Below, in pieces: positions 49,951-60,249 of a stretch of 64,000 nucleotides of DNA. How positions within the stretch are numbered: position 1 is the stretch's first letter; each line of letters starts with the position of its first letter. Both the position numbers and the translations under genes were made by a program. The stretch covers positions 1,883,549 through 1,947,548 of the forward strand of contig NZ_MAYO01000003.1 of the NCBI RefSeq assembly GCF_001691565.1, in the 5' to 3' direction. A model generated the notes under the pieces. That model was not told where the DNA came from. It did no database searches and saw nothing but the letters and a program-made list of their open reading frames with translations. Origin of the DNA: Microbacterium oleivorans (GTDB taxonomy: Bacteria > Actinomycetota > Actinomycetes > Actinomycetales > Microbacteriaceae).

Positions 49951-50921
49951 CAGGCCGACGCCCTCGCGAGGGGCGCCTCGACCTGCGTGAGAGCGCGCTC
50001 GATGACGGACTCGGACGTCGTGCCCGAGAACTCTGCCTCGGGGTCGAGGACGAGTCGGTGGGTCCACACGGGTGCCGCGAGCGCCTTGACGTCGTCGGGG
50101 ATGACGTAGTGACGACCCTGGGATGCCGCGACGACGCGCGCGATCCGCATCATCGAGATCGCACCGCGGACCGAGACGCCGAGCTTCGTGGCGTCCGACT
50201 CGCGCGTCGCTTCGACCAGCTGCGCCGCGTAACGCGCGACGGCGGGGTCGACGTGGACGGTCGCTGCGAGGTCGGCCATGTCGGCGACGGCCTTGGTCGT
50301 GATGACGGGGCTGAGCTTGCCGGACGGGTTGCGATCGACATCGCCGGCGAGGATGCGCTCGGCGACGGCGAGCGAGGGGTAGCCGATCGAGGTCTTGATC
50401 ATGAAGCGGTCGAGCTGCGCCTCAGGAAGCTTGTACGTACCCGCCTGCTCGATCGGGTTCTGCGTCGCGATGACCAGGAACGGTCGACCCACCTCGTGCG
50501 GCACGCCGTCGACCGTGACACGAGACTCCTCCATGACCTCGAGGAGCGCCGACTGGGTCTTCGGCGAGGCGCGGTTGATCTCATCAGCCAGGACGATGGA
50601 GGAGAAGACGGGTCCCTTGTGGAACTCGAACTTGTGGTTCTGCTGGTCGTAGATCGTGACACCGGTCACATCGGAGGGCAGCAGGTCGGGCGTGAACTGG
50701 ATGCGGGTGGACGTGCCCTGCACGCTCGCGGCGAGCGCCTTCGCGAGGCTCGTCTTACCCGTGCCGGGAGCATCCTCGAGGAGGACGTGGCCCTCGGCGA
50801 GCATCGCGGCCAGCACGAGGCCGACGATCTCGCGCTTGCCCATCAGGGCCTGGTCGACGTTGTCGACGAGACGGGTGAACGTGTCGCGGAACCAGGCCGC
50901 CTGTTCGGGGGTCATGCTCAT
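49950..50921 (-). CDS. MoxR-family AAA+ ATPase
   Basis: 323 aa. Walker A LLEDAPGTGKTSLAKA (about 53-66), Walker B IVLADEINRASPKTQ, sensor and LATQNPIE motifs are all present, with a C-terminal lid. MoxR ATPases act as chaperones for maturation of protein complexes, with DUF58 and VWA partners. It is 35 bp downstream of the giant FN3 gene, which may be its client. Confidence 0.95.
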   Translation of the reverse strand: MSMTPEQAAWFRDTFTRLVDNVDQALMGKREIVGLVLAAMLAEGHVLLEDAPGTGKTSLAKALAASVQGTSTRIQFTPDLLPSDVTGVTIYDQQNHKFEFHKGPVFSSIVLADEINRASPKTQSALLEVMEESRVTVDGVPHEVGRPFLVIATQNPIEQAGTYKLPEAQLDRFMIKTSIGYPSLAVAERILAGDVDRNPSGKLSPVITTKAVADMADLAATVHVDPAVARYAAQLVEATRESDATKLGVSVRGAISMMRIARVVAASQGRHYVIPDDVKALAAPVWTHRLVLDPEAEFSGTTSESVIERALTQVEAPLARASA

Positions 50922-50956
50922 TCGTTCAGTCCTTGCTCTCGAAATCGTTCACTGAC

Positions 50957-53900
50957 TCATCCACGTGGCCACCACTGCTTCTCCGTGTCGACCGCGCCGC
51001 CCCAGCCCTGGATGTCCACCCACACGTCGTAGCCGTCGGCGCCCAGCCAGCACTCGATCTGCTTCGAGCCGTTGGCGGGGAGGTCGTAGGCGTAGGCGTT
51101 GTTGCTGACGTTGCCGCTGCCGCCGCTGTACTTGCAGGCGATGTTGTACCGACCGCCGTCGAAGTTCTGCGTGTTGACGACGAACTTGTAGCAGCCGTTC
51201 GTACAACTCTGCGGAGCGCGATCCCCTCGCGTGACCCAGACACGAGGCTGCGGCGGCGGCGGCGCATCCACGCTGCGCGCACTCGCCTGGTCCGTCGTGG
51301 TCGTGCTTCCGTCCGCGCTCGTGCGGACCTCGATGGTGCGCGTCGTGCTGTAGTCCACGCGGTAGTCCTCGGAGCCGGACGCAGCGACCTTGCGCCACCC
51401 GTTGCCGTCGCCGGTGCGGATCTCCGTCGTCACGGGCCGACCGTTCGCTGCCGGCGAGGACCAGCTCATTCTGATGGTCCTCCCGTCTCCGACGGTCGAC
51501 GCGCTCGCGGACGGTCTCCCGATCTGACCGTACGGCCGGACCTGGTTGGATGCCGCCGACGCTGCGCCCTCGTAGGTCGTCCCGTCGGCGGTCGCCACGG
51601 CGCGGATCTGGACCGTGTACGCGCCGTTGTTGTTCACCGCGCCGTTGCCGATCGTGCCCGACGTGCCGGAACCGCCACCGTCGACCCAGTCGGCACGCCA
51701 GCCACCGCCGTTGACGTTGTACTGGTACTGGATCTCATTGGCGCTCGCACCATTAGAGGCACCGGCCTGCCACCGGACACCGACCTGGTTGTCGCCCTCG
51801 GTAGCGGTGACGCCGGAGGGAGCCCCCGGCGGCGTGAACGCGCGCCGCGGAGCCGATGGAGCGCTCCACTCCGCCCATCCCGCCTTGTTACGGGCGCGGA
51901 CGCTGTAGGTGTAGTCCGTCTCCGAGGTGTCCACAACCACGGCTTGGCTCGTCTGTCCCGCCGACGGCTTGAGAGTGTCCACGACATTGCCACCGCGGAT
52001 GACGCGGAGCTCGTAGCCGGAGATCGCGTCGCCGTTCTCGGCGGGCTGGTTCCACGAGACGCGCATCTGAGCGCGGTTGCCCACCGGTTCCATGCGCGCC
52101 ACGGTGGGCGCGCCAGCCGCCGCAGGCGGAGCCGCGGGGATCTCCCCGGCGGACCACTGCGAGAAGTCCGACGGCTCGGGTGCACGGTTGTGGGCGCGGA
52201 CGCGAACCTGGTACTCGGTGCCGTTCTGCAGACCGTCCCACGTCAGGCGAGTCGCGGCGACGCCGGTCTTCTGAGCGACGCCGGACGGCGGCGCCGGCGA
52301 GATCTCGAGCGTGTAGCTCTCGACCGGGGATCCCTCGGTGCGGGGCGCCGTCCAGCTGACGTCGAGGCTGCGGTCGCCGAAGGTCAGCGTCGGCGGAGCG
52401 GGCTGATCCGGCCGCACGTCGGGCCGAGCGGTCTCGGACGGGACGGACGGGTCGGACTCGCCGACGCTGTTGGTCGCCGTCACGACGAAGTTGTACTCGA
52501 CGTTGTTCGTCAGGCCGTCGAGGGTGCACGTCGTCGACGGGCAGTCGCGCGTGTAGCCGCCCGCGGTCGAGGTCACCGTGTACTTCTCGATCCTGCGGCC
52601 GTTGTCGACCGGAGGCGTCCAGCTGAGCACCACGGTGCGGCTCTCCACCGTCGTCACCGTCGGCTTGCCCGGTGCGTCGGGGCGCCCCTGGACCGTGATG
52701 CGGATGCGACCGTCGACACGTCGATCCGAATCGCCTGTCGCGTCCTGCACCGTGTAGCGGACGACGACGTTGCCGACGAAGTCCTTGTCGGTGGTGACGC
52801 GGACCGTCCCGCCGGACTGATCCACACTCGTGACATCGCCGGTCTCGATCTGCGTGTTCACAATCTCGAGCGGCTTCTCGGGGAACGGGTTCACGTCGTT
52901 CTTCAGGACGTCGATCGACACGGTCTCGCCCTGGTCGGCCTGGGCGACGATGTCATCGTTCACCGACGGGAGCTCACGAGTCGAGGCCGTCACCGTCACT
53001 TGGATGGTGGCGTCGACCGGCTCGGTCTGACCATCGGTGGCGCGCACCGTGAGCGAGAACCGGGTGCCCTTCTGGACGTCCGCCTGAGCGGACACCCGGA
53101 GGGTCTGACCGTCGATCGAGGCGTCGACTCCGGCAGGTGCGTCGGACGCGAGCGAGAACTGCAGTTTGTCCATGTCGCCCGGGTCGGGGTCGGAAGCCAG
53201 CTCGCGCAGGCCGAGCGTCGTGGGGTCCTCACCCGGAGCGACCGATATCGAGGCGCCCGTCATGGTCGGCGGGACGTTGTCGGGCGGGAGCACGGTGATC
53301 GGGATGGACAGTGTCGCCTTCCGCCCGTTCGGGTCGTCCGGCCCGCTGCCGTCGGTGACCTCGAAGGTGAGGGCATCCGAGCCGAAGTAGCGCTCCGCAG
53401 ACGTGTAGGTCAGCGTCGACTCGTCCTTCACGAGGTTCGCGCCGTTGCTGTGCGCCGCTGCCACCTTCTCGGCTTCGGTGATCACAACATCGGCGCCGCC
53501 CGAGGCACGCACGTACTCGGACAGCGGCAGGTCGATCGACTCGCCGCTCTTGACCGTCACCGGCTCGGTGGAGATGAGCGTCGGGGGCAGGTCCTGGAAT
53601 GACGGGACGTGGATGAAGGCCGCCGCGACCTGGTCGTCCTCGTCGGTGACGAAGTAGGTGATGAGCTGGCGCTCGTCGGTGATCTTCAGGCTGACCTTGC
53701 CACCGGAACCGACACGGGCGTTCTCGCCGCCGGCACCGAGCGACACCTCCAGCGCGGATCGCGTGCCATCGGGATCGTCGTCGTTGGCGAGCACGTCCAC
53801 GACGGCGCTGCCGTCCTCCTCGACCTGCTCGGGGAGGACACGGTCGTCTCGCGCGATGGGTCGGGCGAGCGGAACGTCGGGATCGACCGTGATCTGCACG

Positions 53901-56900
53901 GAGGTCGTGGCGCTCAGGCCGCGCTCGTCGGCGATCGTGTAGACCACGCTCGTCTGCATCGGCTCATCGGGGGCCGTGATCAGGAGCTGCTGCCCGGAGA
54001 CCTTCGCACTGAGACCCGGGACATCCGGCACCTGGACGGCGTTCTCGGCGAAGCCGAACTTGTCGCCGTCGGGGTCGGAGTCGTTCTTCAGGACGTCGAC
54101 CGCCACGGTGCGCCCGGGACGCATGGTGATCGAGTCGCGAACGGCGTAGGGAGCCTGGTTGGTGCTGGGAGAGGGCGCGATGCCCACCTCGACGGTGGCG
54201 GTCGCCTCCTTGCCGAGCGCGTCACGCACCCGGTACTGGAATCGGTCGACGCCCACGGCGTCCTCGAACGCGGTGTACGTGAACGAGTCCGCCTCGATCG
54301 CCGACACCTGACCCTTCTGCGGGGCCGAGGCGAGACCGACGAGCTCGACCGAGTCGCCGTCCGCGTCGATGCCGTTCAGGTCGATGGGCACCGTGACGGC
54401 GGAGTTGCTGAGCGTACGGACGGTCACGTCGCGCGGGCGCGGAGCGGCGTTCGCTTTGTCGTCGCGGGCCAGGATGCGGATGGTCACGTAGCCGGCATCC
54501 CGCTGCCCGGTCTCGTCCACCACCTCGTACGTCGCATTGACCGTCTTCGCCTCAGAGCCGGCGCGGAAGCGGAGCGTGTCCTCCGAGACGAACACATCGC
54601 CATCCGCGTCATCGACGAGCGGGGGCACGAGTGTCGGCGAGACATGGATCTCGCTGTTGTTCGGGCTGTAGTCGTTGTCCATCACGGGGATGGTCACGAC
54701 GTCACCGGCGCGTACGACGACCTCGTCGTCCCCGGCGATCGGCGGCCTGAGCTTCTCGGGGGCAGGCACCGGGATGACGATGATCTCGCCCTGTGCGGAC
54801 TGCTTCCCGTTCGAGATCGTGTACGTGAGCCGGACCTGCTTGTCGAGCGAGGCCTGGTCGCTCACGCGGACCGTCTCGTGGCCGAGCACGGCGGCCGCCA
54901 CGCCGGAGTCCTCGTCGACCGACACGGACTGGACGACGAGGATGCCGCCTTCCGGGTCAGTGTCGTTGCCGAGCACATTGACCAGCACGTCGCCACCCGC
55001 GGGGAGGAGTGCGACGTCCCGAACAGCGATCGGCGGGGTCCCGGCATCCTCTTCGGGAAGGACGTCGATCCGCACGATGCCGGGAGCGGAGTTCGGCCCC
55101 GCAGACGCGAGGTACGTCGCGTAGTACGTGCCGATCTTGGACGACTGGAACGTGAAGGACTTGTCGGGGTAGTCGCGGGTGACCTTCCCGCCCTCGACGT
55201 CGTCGACGCGCGTGAGGCGGAGCGGCTCGGAGCCGGTGCTCGTGTCGTTCGTCAGCGGCCGGACCATGACCGGGCGGTCGGGACGCGTGACGACGTGATC
55301 CGCGTTCGTGACCGGCAGCGTGGTGCCGAGAGGACGGATGTCGAAACGCGCGACTCCCGTGGCGCTCTCGCTTCCGTCCGAGACGGAAATGGGGACGTCG
55401 ATGCGGCCCTGAGTGCCGCCGATGGCACGGTAGGTGATCTGGCCATCGGGGGTGAACTCGGCCTCGTCGCTGCCGTCGGTGGTCACCGACTGGAGGAAGA
55501 TGTCGTCGCCGTCGGGGTCGACCCAGTCGCTGAGGACGTTGTATGAGACGACACCACCGGTCTCGACCGTGATGGCCGTCTTGCGCTTCTGCACGGGCGC
55601 GGAGTTCTCGGAGAGCGGTTTCACCGTCAGCGAGACCCGGGCACTGTCCTTGCCGCCTCGACCGTCGGAGACCTCGTAGGTGAAGTTCGTCGTCCCGGTC
55701 GCGTCCTCGGGCATGGCGATCTGCAGAGCGGTGCCGTTGTAGATGGGGATGACCTTGCCGGTGGACGGCGGTGTGACGACCTTGGCGACGAGCACGTCGC
55801 CGTCGGCATCGAGGTCGTTCTCGAGGACGGGGAGGACCGTGGTGCGGCCCGGACGGACGCCGTAGCGGTCGTCCTCGGCAATGGGCGGCGTGTTCTGCTC
55901 GCTGCGCTCGGGGAGAGTCGTCTGGATCGTCTCCTCGGTCGTCTCCTCCTCTTCCTCGCCCTCGCCCTCGGGCGGAGTGAGGTCCTCCCAGTTGTCCACC
56001 TGCTGGAGCGCGTCGCTGGCCATCCATGCGCCGCCGCCGAAGATGTCATTCAGGACCACGACGTCGCGGTTCACCCGGAAGCGGAGGTCGCTCTTTCCGT
56101 CGACACCCTTGATCGTCTTGGTGAGATCGTTCTCGTCCCCCGCGCAATCCCGGATGAACGCACCCGTGCCCGACCAGGCGCCGTAGGCGCACCCCGCGAC
56201 GTAGACCGGCTGAGCCGGGCTGCCGCCGCCCCCGGCATCCTTCACGACCGAGTCGCCACCGGCGAGAGGGACGCGCACCAGCTGAGTCGGCGTCGCGAGC
56301 GTGACGGTGTCGGTGACGTTGGAGGGCTGCTGGAGGACCGCCTCCTTCGGAACCTCGGTCTGCAGACCGTCGCTGGAGTAGAGGACCGAGGTGGTCCGAT
56401 CGAGGACGACGCTGACACCTCCGACCGCGCTGATCGCGAGCTCATCGCCCTTGTCGATGCCCTCGAGTTCGCGCTCCGCCGTCTGAACGAAGCTGCCGTC
56501 CGCGCTGGGGCCGTAGGCGAAGAGCTTGCCCTTCTCCGGCGAGACGGCGTAGACGATGCCGGCCGTGCTGACGGTGACGACAGCACCCTTACCGAGCTTC
56601 GCGATGGGATCGCCTGCCTCTTTGCCCACCGCAGCGATCGACGTGAACGGTGCCGCGCGGAGTCCCCCGTCGGCATCCACCGTGGCGACTGTCGGACCGC
56701 CGAGAACCGTCGTCGCGCCGGATGCGAGGTCGGCGCTGTCGGAGAGGATGACCCGTGCCGGATCGATCGCCGTCGCGGTGTTCTCGGTCTGGTCCGTGAC
56801 GAGGACGCGGTTGCCGGCCTGCTGGATGTCGTAGTCGGGTGAGAGCGTCCGGAGTCCGTTGTCGAGGACCCGTGACTCGTTGTTGAAGTGCCCGACGAGC

Positions 56901-57070
56901 AGACTCGTCTGCTTCGTCAGCCACACACCGCCGTCGTTGAGCTCGACCTCGGTCGTCGGCTCGCCGTCGTAGGTGAGCGCGAGGACGCTGATGGCGACGA
57001 CGGCCGCGGTCACTGCGCTGATCGACGCGAACGTCTTGGGGCGGGATCGCAACCAGCCGAATGACATCAT
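50957..57070 (-). CDS. Giant Ig-like/fibronectin type III repeat surface protein
   Basis: 2037 aa from the ATG at 57068-57070, about 11 nt after GGGGGGAG; frames starting at 57067 or 57103 are possible. A single N-terminal membrane segment (TFASISAVTAAVVAISVLAL) precedes a beta-propeller-like ~350-residue region. About ten Ig-like/cadherin-type repeats follow with the recurring pattern VLENDLDADGD / VLGNDTDPEGG / VLKNDSDPDGD (~90 residues each), then about five FN3 domains (from near residue 1495: PGKPTVTTV, LSWTPPVDNG, TNNVEYNFVV). A C-terminal domain with four Cys ends WWPRG. Probably an envelope-anchored adhesin or scaffold, assembled with MoxR/DUF58/TgpA encoded downstream. Confidence 0.87.
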   Translation of the reverse strand: MMSFGWLRSRPKTFASISAVTAAVVAISVLALTYDGEPTTEVELNDGGVWLTKQTSLLVGHFNNESRVLDNGLRTLSPDYDIQQAGNRVLVTDQTENTATAIDPARVILSDSADLASGATTVLGGPTVATVDADGGLRAAPFTSIAAVGKEAGDPIAKLGKGAVVTVSTAGIVYAVSPEKGKLFAYGPSADGSFVQTAERELEGIDKGDELAISAVGGVSVVLDRTTSVLYSSDGLQTEVPKEAVLQQPSNVTDTVTLATPTQLVRVPLAGGDSVVKDAGGGGSPAQPVYVAGCAYGAWSGTGAFIRDCAGDENDLTKTIKGVDGKSDLRFRVNRDVVVLNDIFGGGAWMASDALQQVDNWEDLTPPEGEGEEEEETTEETIQTTLPERSEQNTPPIAEDDRYGVRPGRTTVLPVLENDLDADGDVLVAKVVTPPSTGKVIPIYNGTALQIAMPEDATGTTNFTYEVSDGRGGKDSARVSLTVKPLSENSAPVQKRKTAITVETGGVVSYNVLSDWVDPDGDDIFLQSVTTDGSDEAEFTPDGQITYRAIGGTQGRIDVPISVSDGSESATGVARFDIRPLGTTLPVTNADHVVTRPDRPVMVRPLTNDTSTGSEPLRLTRVDDVEGGKVTRDYPDKSFTFQSSKIGTYYATYLASAGPNSAPGIVRIDVLPEEDAGTPPIAVRDVALLPAGGDVLVNVLGNDTDPEGGILVVQSVSVDEDSGVAAAVLGHETVRVSDQASLDKQVRLTYTISNGKQSAQGEIIVIPVPAPEKLRPPIAGDDEVVVRAGDVVTIPVMDNDYSPNNSEIHVSPTLVPPLVDDADGDVFVSEDTLRFRAGSEAKTVNATYEVVDETGQRDAGYVTIRILARDDKANAAPRPRDVTVRTLSNSAVTVPIDLNGIDADGDSVELVGLASAPQKGQVSAIEADSFTYTAFEDAVGVDRFQYRVRDALGKEATATVEVGIAPSPSTNQAPYAVRDSITMRPGRTVAVDVLKNDSDPDGDKFGFAENAVQVPDVPGLSAKVSGQQLLITAPDEPMQTSVVYTIADERGLSATTSVQITVDPDVPLARPIARDDRVLPEQVEEDGSAVVDVLANDDDPDGTRSALEVSLGAGGENARVGSGGKVSLKITDERQLITYFVTDEDDQVAAAFIHVPSFQDLPPTLISTEPVTVKSGESIDLPLSEYVRASGGADVVITEAEKVAAAHSNGANLVKDESTLTYTSAERYFGSDALTFEVTDGSGPDDPNGRKATLSIPITVLPPDNVPPTMTGASISVAPGEDPTTLGLRELASDPDPGDMDKLQFSLASDAPAGVDASIDGQTLRVSAQADVQKGTRFSLTVRATDGQTEPVDATIQVTVTASTRELPSVNDDIVAQADQGETVSIDVLKNDVNPFPEKPLEIVNTQIETGDVTSVDQSGGTVRVTTDKDFVGNVVVRYTVQDATGDSDRRVDGRIRITVQGRPDAPGKPTVTTVESRTVVLSWTPPVDNGRRIEKYTVTSTAGGYTRDCPSTTCTLDGLTNNVEYNFVVTATNSVGESDPSVPSETARPDVRPDQPAPPTLTFGDRSLDVSWTAPRTEGSPVESYTLEISPAPPSGVAQKTGVAATRLTWDGLQNGTEYQVRVRAHNRAPEPSDFSQWSAGEIPAAPPAAAGAPTVARMEPVGNRAQMRVSWNQPAENGDAISGYELRVIRGGNVVDTLKPSAGQTSQAVVVDTSETDYTYSVRARNKAGWAEWSAPSAPRRAFTPPGAPSGVTATEGDNQVGVRWQAGASNGASANEIQYQYNVNGGGWRADWVDGGGSGTSGTIGNGAVNNNGAYTVQIRAVATADGTTYEGAASAASNQVRPYGQIGRPSASASTVGDGRTIRMSWSSPAANGRPVTTEIRTGDGNGWRKVAASGSEDYRVDYSTTRTIEVRTSADGSTTTTDQASARSVDAPPPPQPRVWVTRGDRAPQSCTNGCYKFVVNTQNFDGGRYNIACKYSGGSGNVSNNAYAYDLPANGSKQIECWLGADGYDVWVDIQGWGGAVDTEKQWWPRG

Positions 57071-57248
57071 GAGTGCTCTGACTCCCCCCAGGCAGACGCG
57101 CATGCAGTATCGACGGCACGAGGAAAGATGTGCCCCGTGCGTCGGTGTGTGGACGCCACTAAGGATAAGTGAGTGAGGAAATTAGGGCGAGCGCGTGACG
57201 TGGGGACTTCTCCCCATCTATGCTTCTTGGCCCGATCCGCTCCCCGGC

Positions 57249-59579
57249 TCAGACCGTCCCGACGTAGCGGGCCAGATGGTCGCCCGTCAGCGTCGACCGC
57301 GTCTCCACCAGCCGAGTCGGCGGCCCCTCGAAGACAATGCGGCCACCGTCCCGTCCCGCTCCGGGGCCGAGATCGATGATGTGGTCCGCGTGGGCCATGA
57401 CCGCCTGATGGTGTTCGATGACGATGACGGAGTTGCCGGCATCCACCAACCTGTCGAGCAGGGCCAGCAGGTTGTCGACGTCGGCGAGGTGCAGTCCCGT
57501 GGTCGGCTCGTCGAGGACGTAGATCGCCCCCTTCTTCGCCATGGCGATCGCGAGCTTGAGGCGCTGCCGCTCTCCGCCCGACAGGGTGTTCAGCGCCTGG
57601 CCGAGGGTGATGTAGCCGAGGCCGACGTCGATCATTCGAGCGAGGGTCGTCTTCGCCGGGCCCGTCGTGAACCCGTGAGCCTCCTCCGCCGACATCGCGA
57701 GGACCTCGGCGATGTTCTTGCCGTCGAGGGTGTACTCGAGGACGGCGTCGCTGAAGCCGGACCCGTCGCACACCTCGCAGCGCGTCTCGACGCTCTGCGT
57801 ATAACCGAGGTTCGTGATGATGACGCCGAGCCCCTTGCACGCGCGGCACGCCCCCTCGGAGTTCGCGCTGAACAGCGACGGCTTCACCCCGTTGGCCTTG
57901 GCGAACGCCGCACGGACGCCGTCGAGCACCCCTGTGTACGTGGCGGGACTCGACCGACGTGATCCCTTGATCGGCGATTGGTCGACGACCACGACATCGT
58001 CGAACGCGGGGACGTTCCCGTGGATGAGCGACGACTTGCCGGAACCGGCGACGCCGGTGACGACCGTCAGGACTCCGAGCGGGATGTCGACGTCGACGCC
58101 GACGAGGTTGTGCTGGGTCGCGCCGCGGATCGGCAGAGAGCCGGTCGCCGTACGCGTGCTCGTCTTCAGCGCAGCGCGATGGTCGAGGTGCCGTCCGGTC
58201 AGTGTGTCGGAGGCGCGCAGGCCCGCGACGTCCCCCTCGTACATGATCCGACCACCGCGCGATCCCGCCTGCGGCCCCAGGTCGACGACGTGGTCGGCGA
58301 TCGCGATGACCTCGGGCTTGTGCTCGACGACGAGCACGGTGTTGCCCTTGTCGCGGAGCAGGAGGAGCAAGTCGTTCATGCGCTGGATGTCGTGCGGGTG
58401 TAGTCCCGCGGTCGGCTCGTCGAACACGTAGGTGACGTCGGTCAGCGCCGAGCCCAGGTGCCGGATCATCTTCGTGCGCTGGGCCTCACCGCCCGAGAGG
58501 GTGCCCGAGGACCGATCGAGCGAGAGGTAGCCGAGGCCGATGTCGATGAACGAGGCGATGACGCGCTTGAGGGACGACAGCAGCGGGCCGATCGATGTCG
58601 GGTCGACGGTGTCGAGCCAGGCCGAGAGATCGGTGATCTGCATCGACGAGACCTGGGCGATGTCGACACCGCCGATCTTCGAGGATCGGGCGCCCTCGTT
58701 GAGGCGGCTGCCGCCGCAGTCCGGGCACGGCAGGAACTTCACCGCGCGGTCGACGAACGCGCGGATGTGCGGCTGGAGCGCCTCGCGGTCCTTCTGCAGG
58801 AACGACTTCGTGATCTTCGGAACGAGACCCTCGTAGGTCATGTTCATGTTCTGGAGCTTCACCTTGGTGGGCTCCTTGTAGAGGAAGTCCGTTCGTTCCT
58901 CTGCCGAGTAGTCGGCGATCGGCTTGGCGGCATCCAGGAAACCGGATTCGGTGAAGATGCGCACCATCCAGCCGTCCACGTTGTAGCCCGGGACGGTGAT
59001 CGCCCCTTCGGACAGCGACTTCGAGCTGTCGAAGAGCTCATCGAGATCGATGTCGCTCACCTCGCCGAGTCCCTCGCAGCGGGGGCACATTCCGCCGGTC
59101 ACCGTGTCGGAGCCCGGGGCGGAGGGGATGTTGAACGAGAACGCCTGCGGCGATCCGATGTGCGGCTCCCCCAGTCTGCTGAAGAGGAGGCGGAGCATCG
59201 CGTAGGCGTCGGTCACCGTGCCGACCGTCGAGCGCGCATTGGCTCCCATGCGCTCCTGGTCGACGATGATCGCGGGACTGATGTTCTCGAGTCCGTCGAC
59301 GTCGGGGCGGCTCAGCTGCGCCATGAACTGCTGCACGAAGGTCGGGTACGTCTCGTTGATGAGACGCTGCGACTCGACGGCGATCGTGCCGAACACGAGC
59401 GAGGACTTGCCCGACCCGCTCACTCCCGTGAACACCGTCAGGCGTCGCTTGGGGATCTCGACGTCGACGTCCTTGAGGTTGTTCTCACGCGCCCCGATGA
59501 CGCGGATGACGTCGTGCGCGTCGGCGACGTGACCGTCGGATGCCGCGGCTCGCCCCTCGGTGACCTCCTGACCTGCCAT
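57249..59579 (-). CDS. Short UvrA-like ATPase (UvrA2/DrrC type)
   Basis: 776 aa from the ATG at 59577-59579, with GGAGGAAGGG upstream. It has two ABC ATPase modules: [16 protein letters not shown] and [17 protein letters not shown] (Walker A), [15 protein letters not shown] and [13 protein letters not shown] (signatures), and [14 protein letters not shown] and [14 protein letters not shown] (Walker B). Zinc-finger Cys pairs ([24 protein letters not shown]) are present. It is much shorter than UvrA (~950 aa) because the UvrB-binding part is reduced. UvrA2-type proteins are linked to DNA-damaging drug tolerance. Confidence 0.9.
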   Translation of the reverse strand: MAGQEVTEGRAAASDGHVADAHDVIRVIGARENNLKDVDVEIPKRRLTVFTGVSGSGKSSLVFGTIAVESQRLINETYPTFVQQFMAQLSRPDVDGLENISPAIIVDQERMGANARSTVGTVTDAYAMLRLLFSRLGEPHIGSPQAFSFNIPSAPGSDTVTGGMCPRCEGLGEVSDIDLDELFDSSKSLSEGAITVPGYNVDGWMVRIFTESGFLDAAKPIADYSAEERTDFLYKEPTKVKLQNMNMTYEGLVPKITKSFLQKDREALQPHIRAFVDRAVKFLPCPDCGGSRLNEGARSSKIGGVDIAQVSSMQITDLSAWLDTVDPTSIGPLLSSLKRVIASFIDIGLGYLSLDRSSGTLSGGEAQRTKMIRHLGSALTDVTYVFDEPTAGLHPHDIQRMNDLLLLLRDKGNTVLVVEHKPEVIAIADHVVDLGPQAGSRGGRIMYEGDVAGLRASDTLTGRHLDHRAALKTSTRTATGSLPIRGATQHNLVGVDVDIPLGVLTVVTGVAGSGKSSLIHGNVPAFDDVVVVDQSPIKGSRRSSPATYTGVLDGVRAAFAKANGVKPSLFSANSEGACRACKGLGVIITNLGYTQSVETRCEVCDGSGFSDAVLEYTLDGKNIAEVLAMSAEEAHGFTTGPAKTTLARMIDVGLGYITLGQALNTLSGGERQRLKLAIAMAKKGAIYVLDEPTTGLHLADVDNLLALLDRLVDAGNSVIVIEHHQAVMAHADHIIDLGPGAGRDGGRIVFEGPPTRLVETRSTLTGDHLARYVGTV

Positions 59580-59581
59580 AT

Positions 59582-60220
59582 TCACCCTTCCTCCGCCGTG
59601 TCCACATGATCCCGGGAAGCGGACCCCTCCGACAAGGGAGCCTCCGACGAGGTCGTCACTGCTCGGTGGCATCCGAGGACGTGATCGTCGACCATGCCCG
59701 AGGACTGCATGAGCGCGTACATCGTCGTGGAGCCGACGAATCGGAACCCCCGCTTGCGGAGCGCCTTGGACATCGCGTCGGACTCCGCCGTCGTCGCGGG
59801 CACCTCTGCGAAGGACGTCGGTCGACGATGGGATGCCGGGGCGAACGACCACATGAACGCGTCGAGCTCTCCCGGTTCCATCTCGGTGACGAGCCTCGCG
59901 TTGCCGATGGTGGCGAGGATCTTCGCGCGATTGCGGATGATGCCGGCATCCCCCGTCAGACGTTCGACATCGGACTCGTCGAACGCAGCGACGGTCGTCG
60001 GCTCGAAGCCCGCGAACACCTCGCGGAAACGGGGGCGTTTGCGGAGGATCGTGATCCACGAGAGCCCCGCCTGGAACCCCTCGAGGCTCATCTTCTCGAA
60101 GAGCGCCCGGTCGCCGTGCAGGGGCCGACCCCACTCCTGGTCGTGATAGCGGCGGTACTCGGCGTCGTCGCCGACCCAGCCGCAACGGAGGAGGCCGTCG
60201 GGCCCGAGACGCGTATCCAC
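59582..60220 (-). CDS. tag: DNA-3-methyladenine glycosylase I
   Basis: 212 aa helix-hairpin-helix glycosylase that removes 3-methyladenine. The N-terminus LRCGWVGDDAEYRRYHDQEWG holds the Cys/His zinc and base-recognition residues, LSWITILRKR and FEPTTVAAFD follow, and MVDDHVLGCHR supplies the other zinc ligands. Its stop lies 2 nt before the UvrA-like ATG, so both alkylation/bulky-lesion functions are on one transcript. Confidence 0.95.
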   Translation of the reverse strand: MDTRLGPDGLLRCGWVGDDAEYRRYHDQEWGRPLHGDRALFEKMSLEGFQAGLSWITILRKRPRFREVFAGFEPTTVAAFDESDVERLTGDAGIIRNRAKILATIGNARLVTEMEPGELDAFMWSFAPASHRRPTSFAEVPATTAESDAMSKALRKRGFRFVGSTTMYALMQSSGMVDDHVLGCHRAVTTSSEAPLSEGSASRDHVDTAEEG

Positions 60221-60249
60221 GCGCTCAGGCTACCGACGGCCTCCGACGC

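Noticed and set aside
50933..53602. An 889-codon plus-strand open frame
   Set aside because: Antisense shadow of the Ig/FN3 gene; no recognisable domain and Arg-rich composition.
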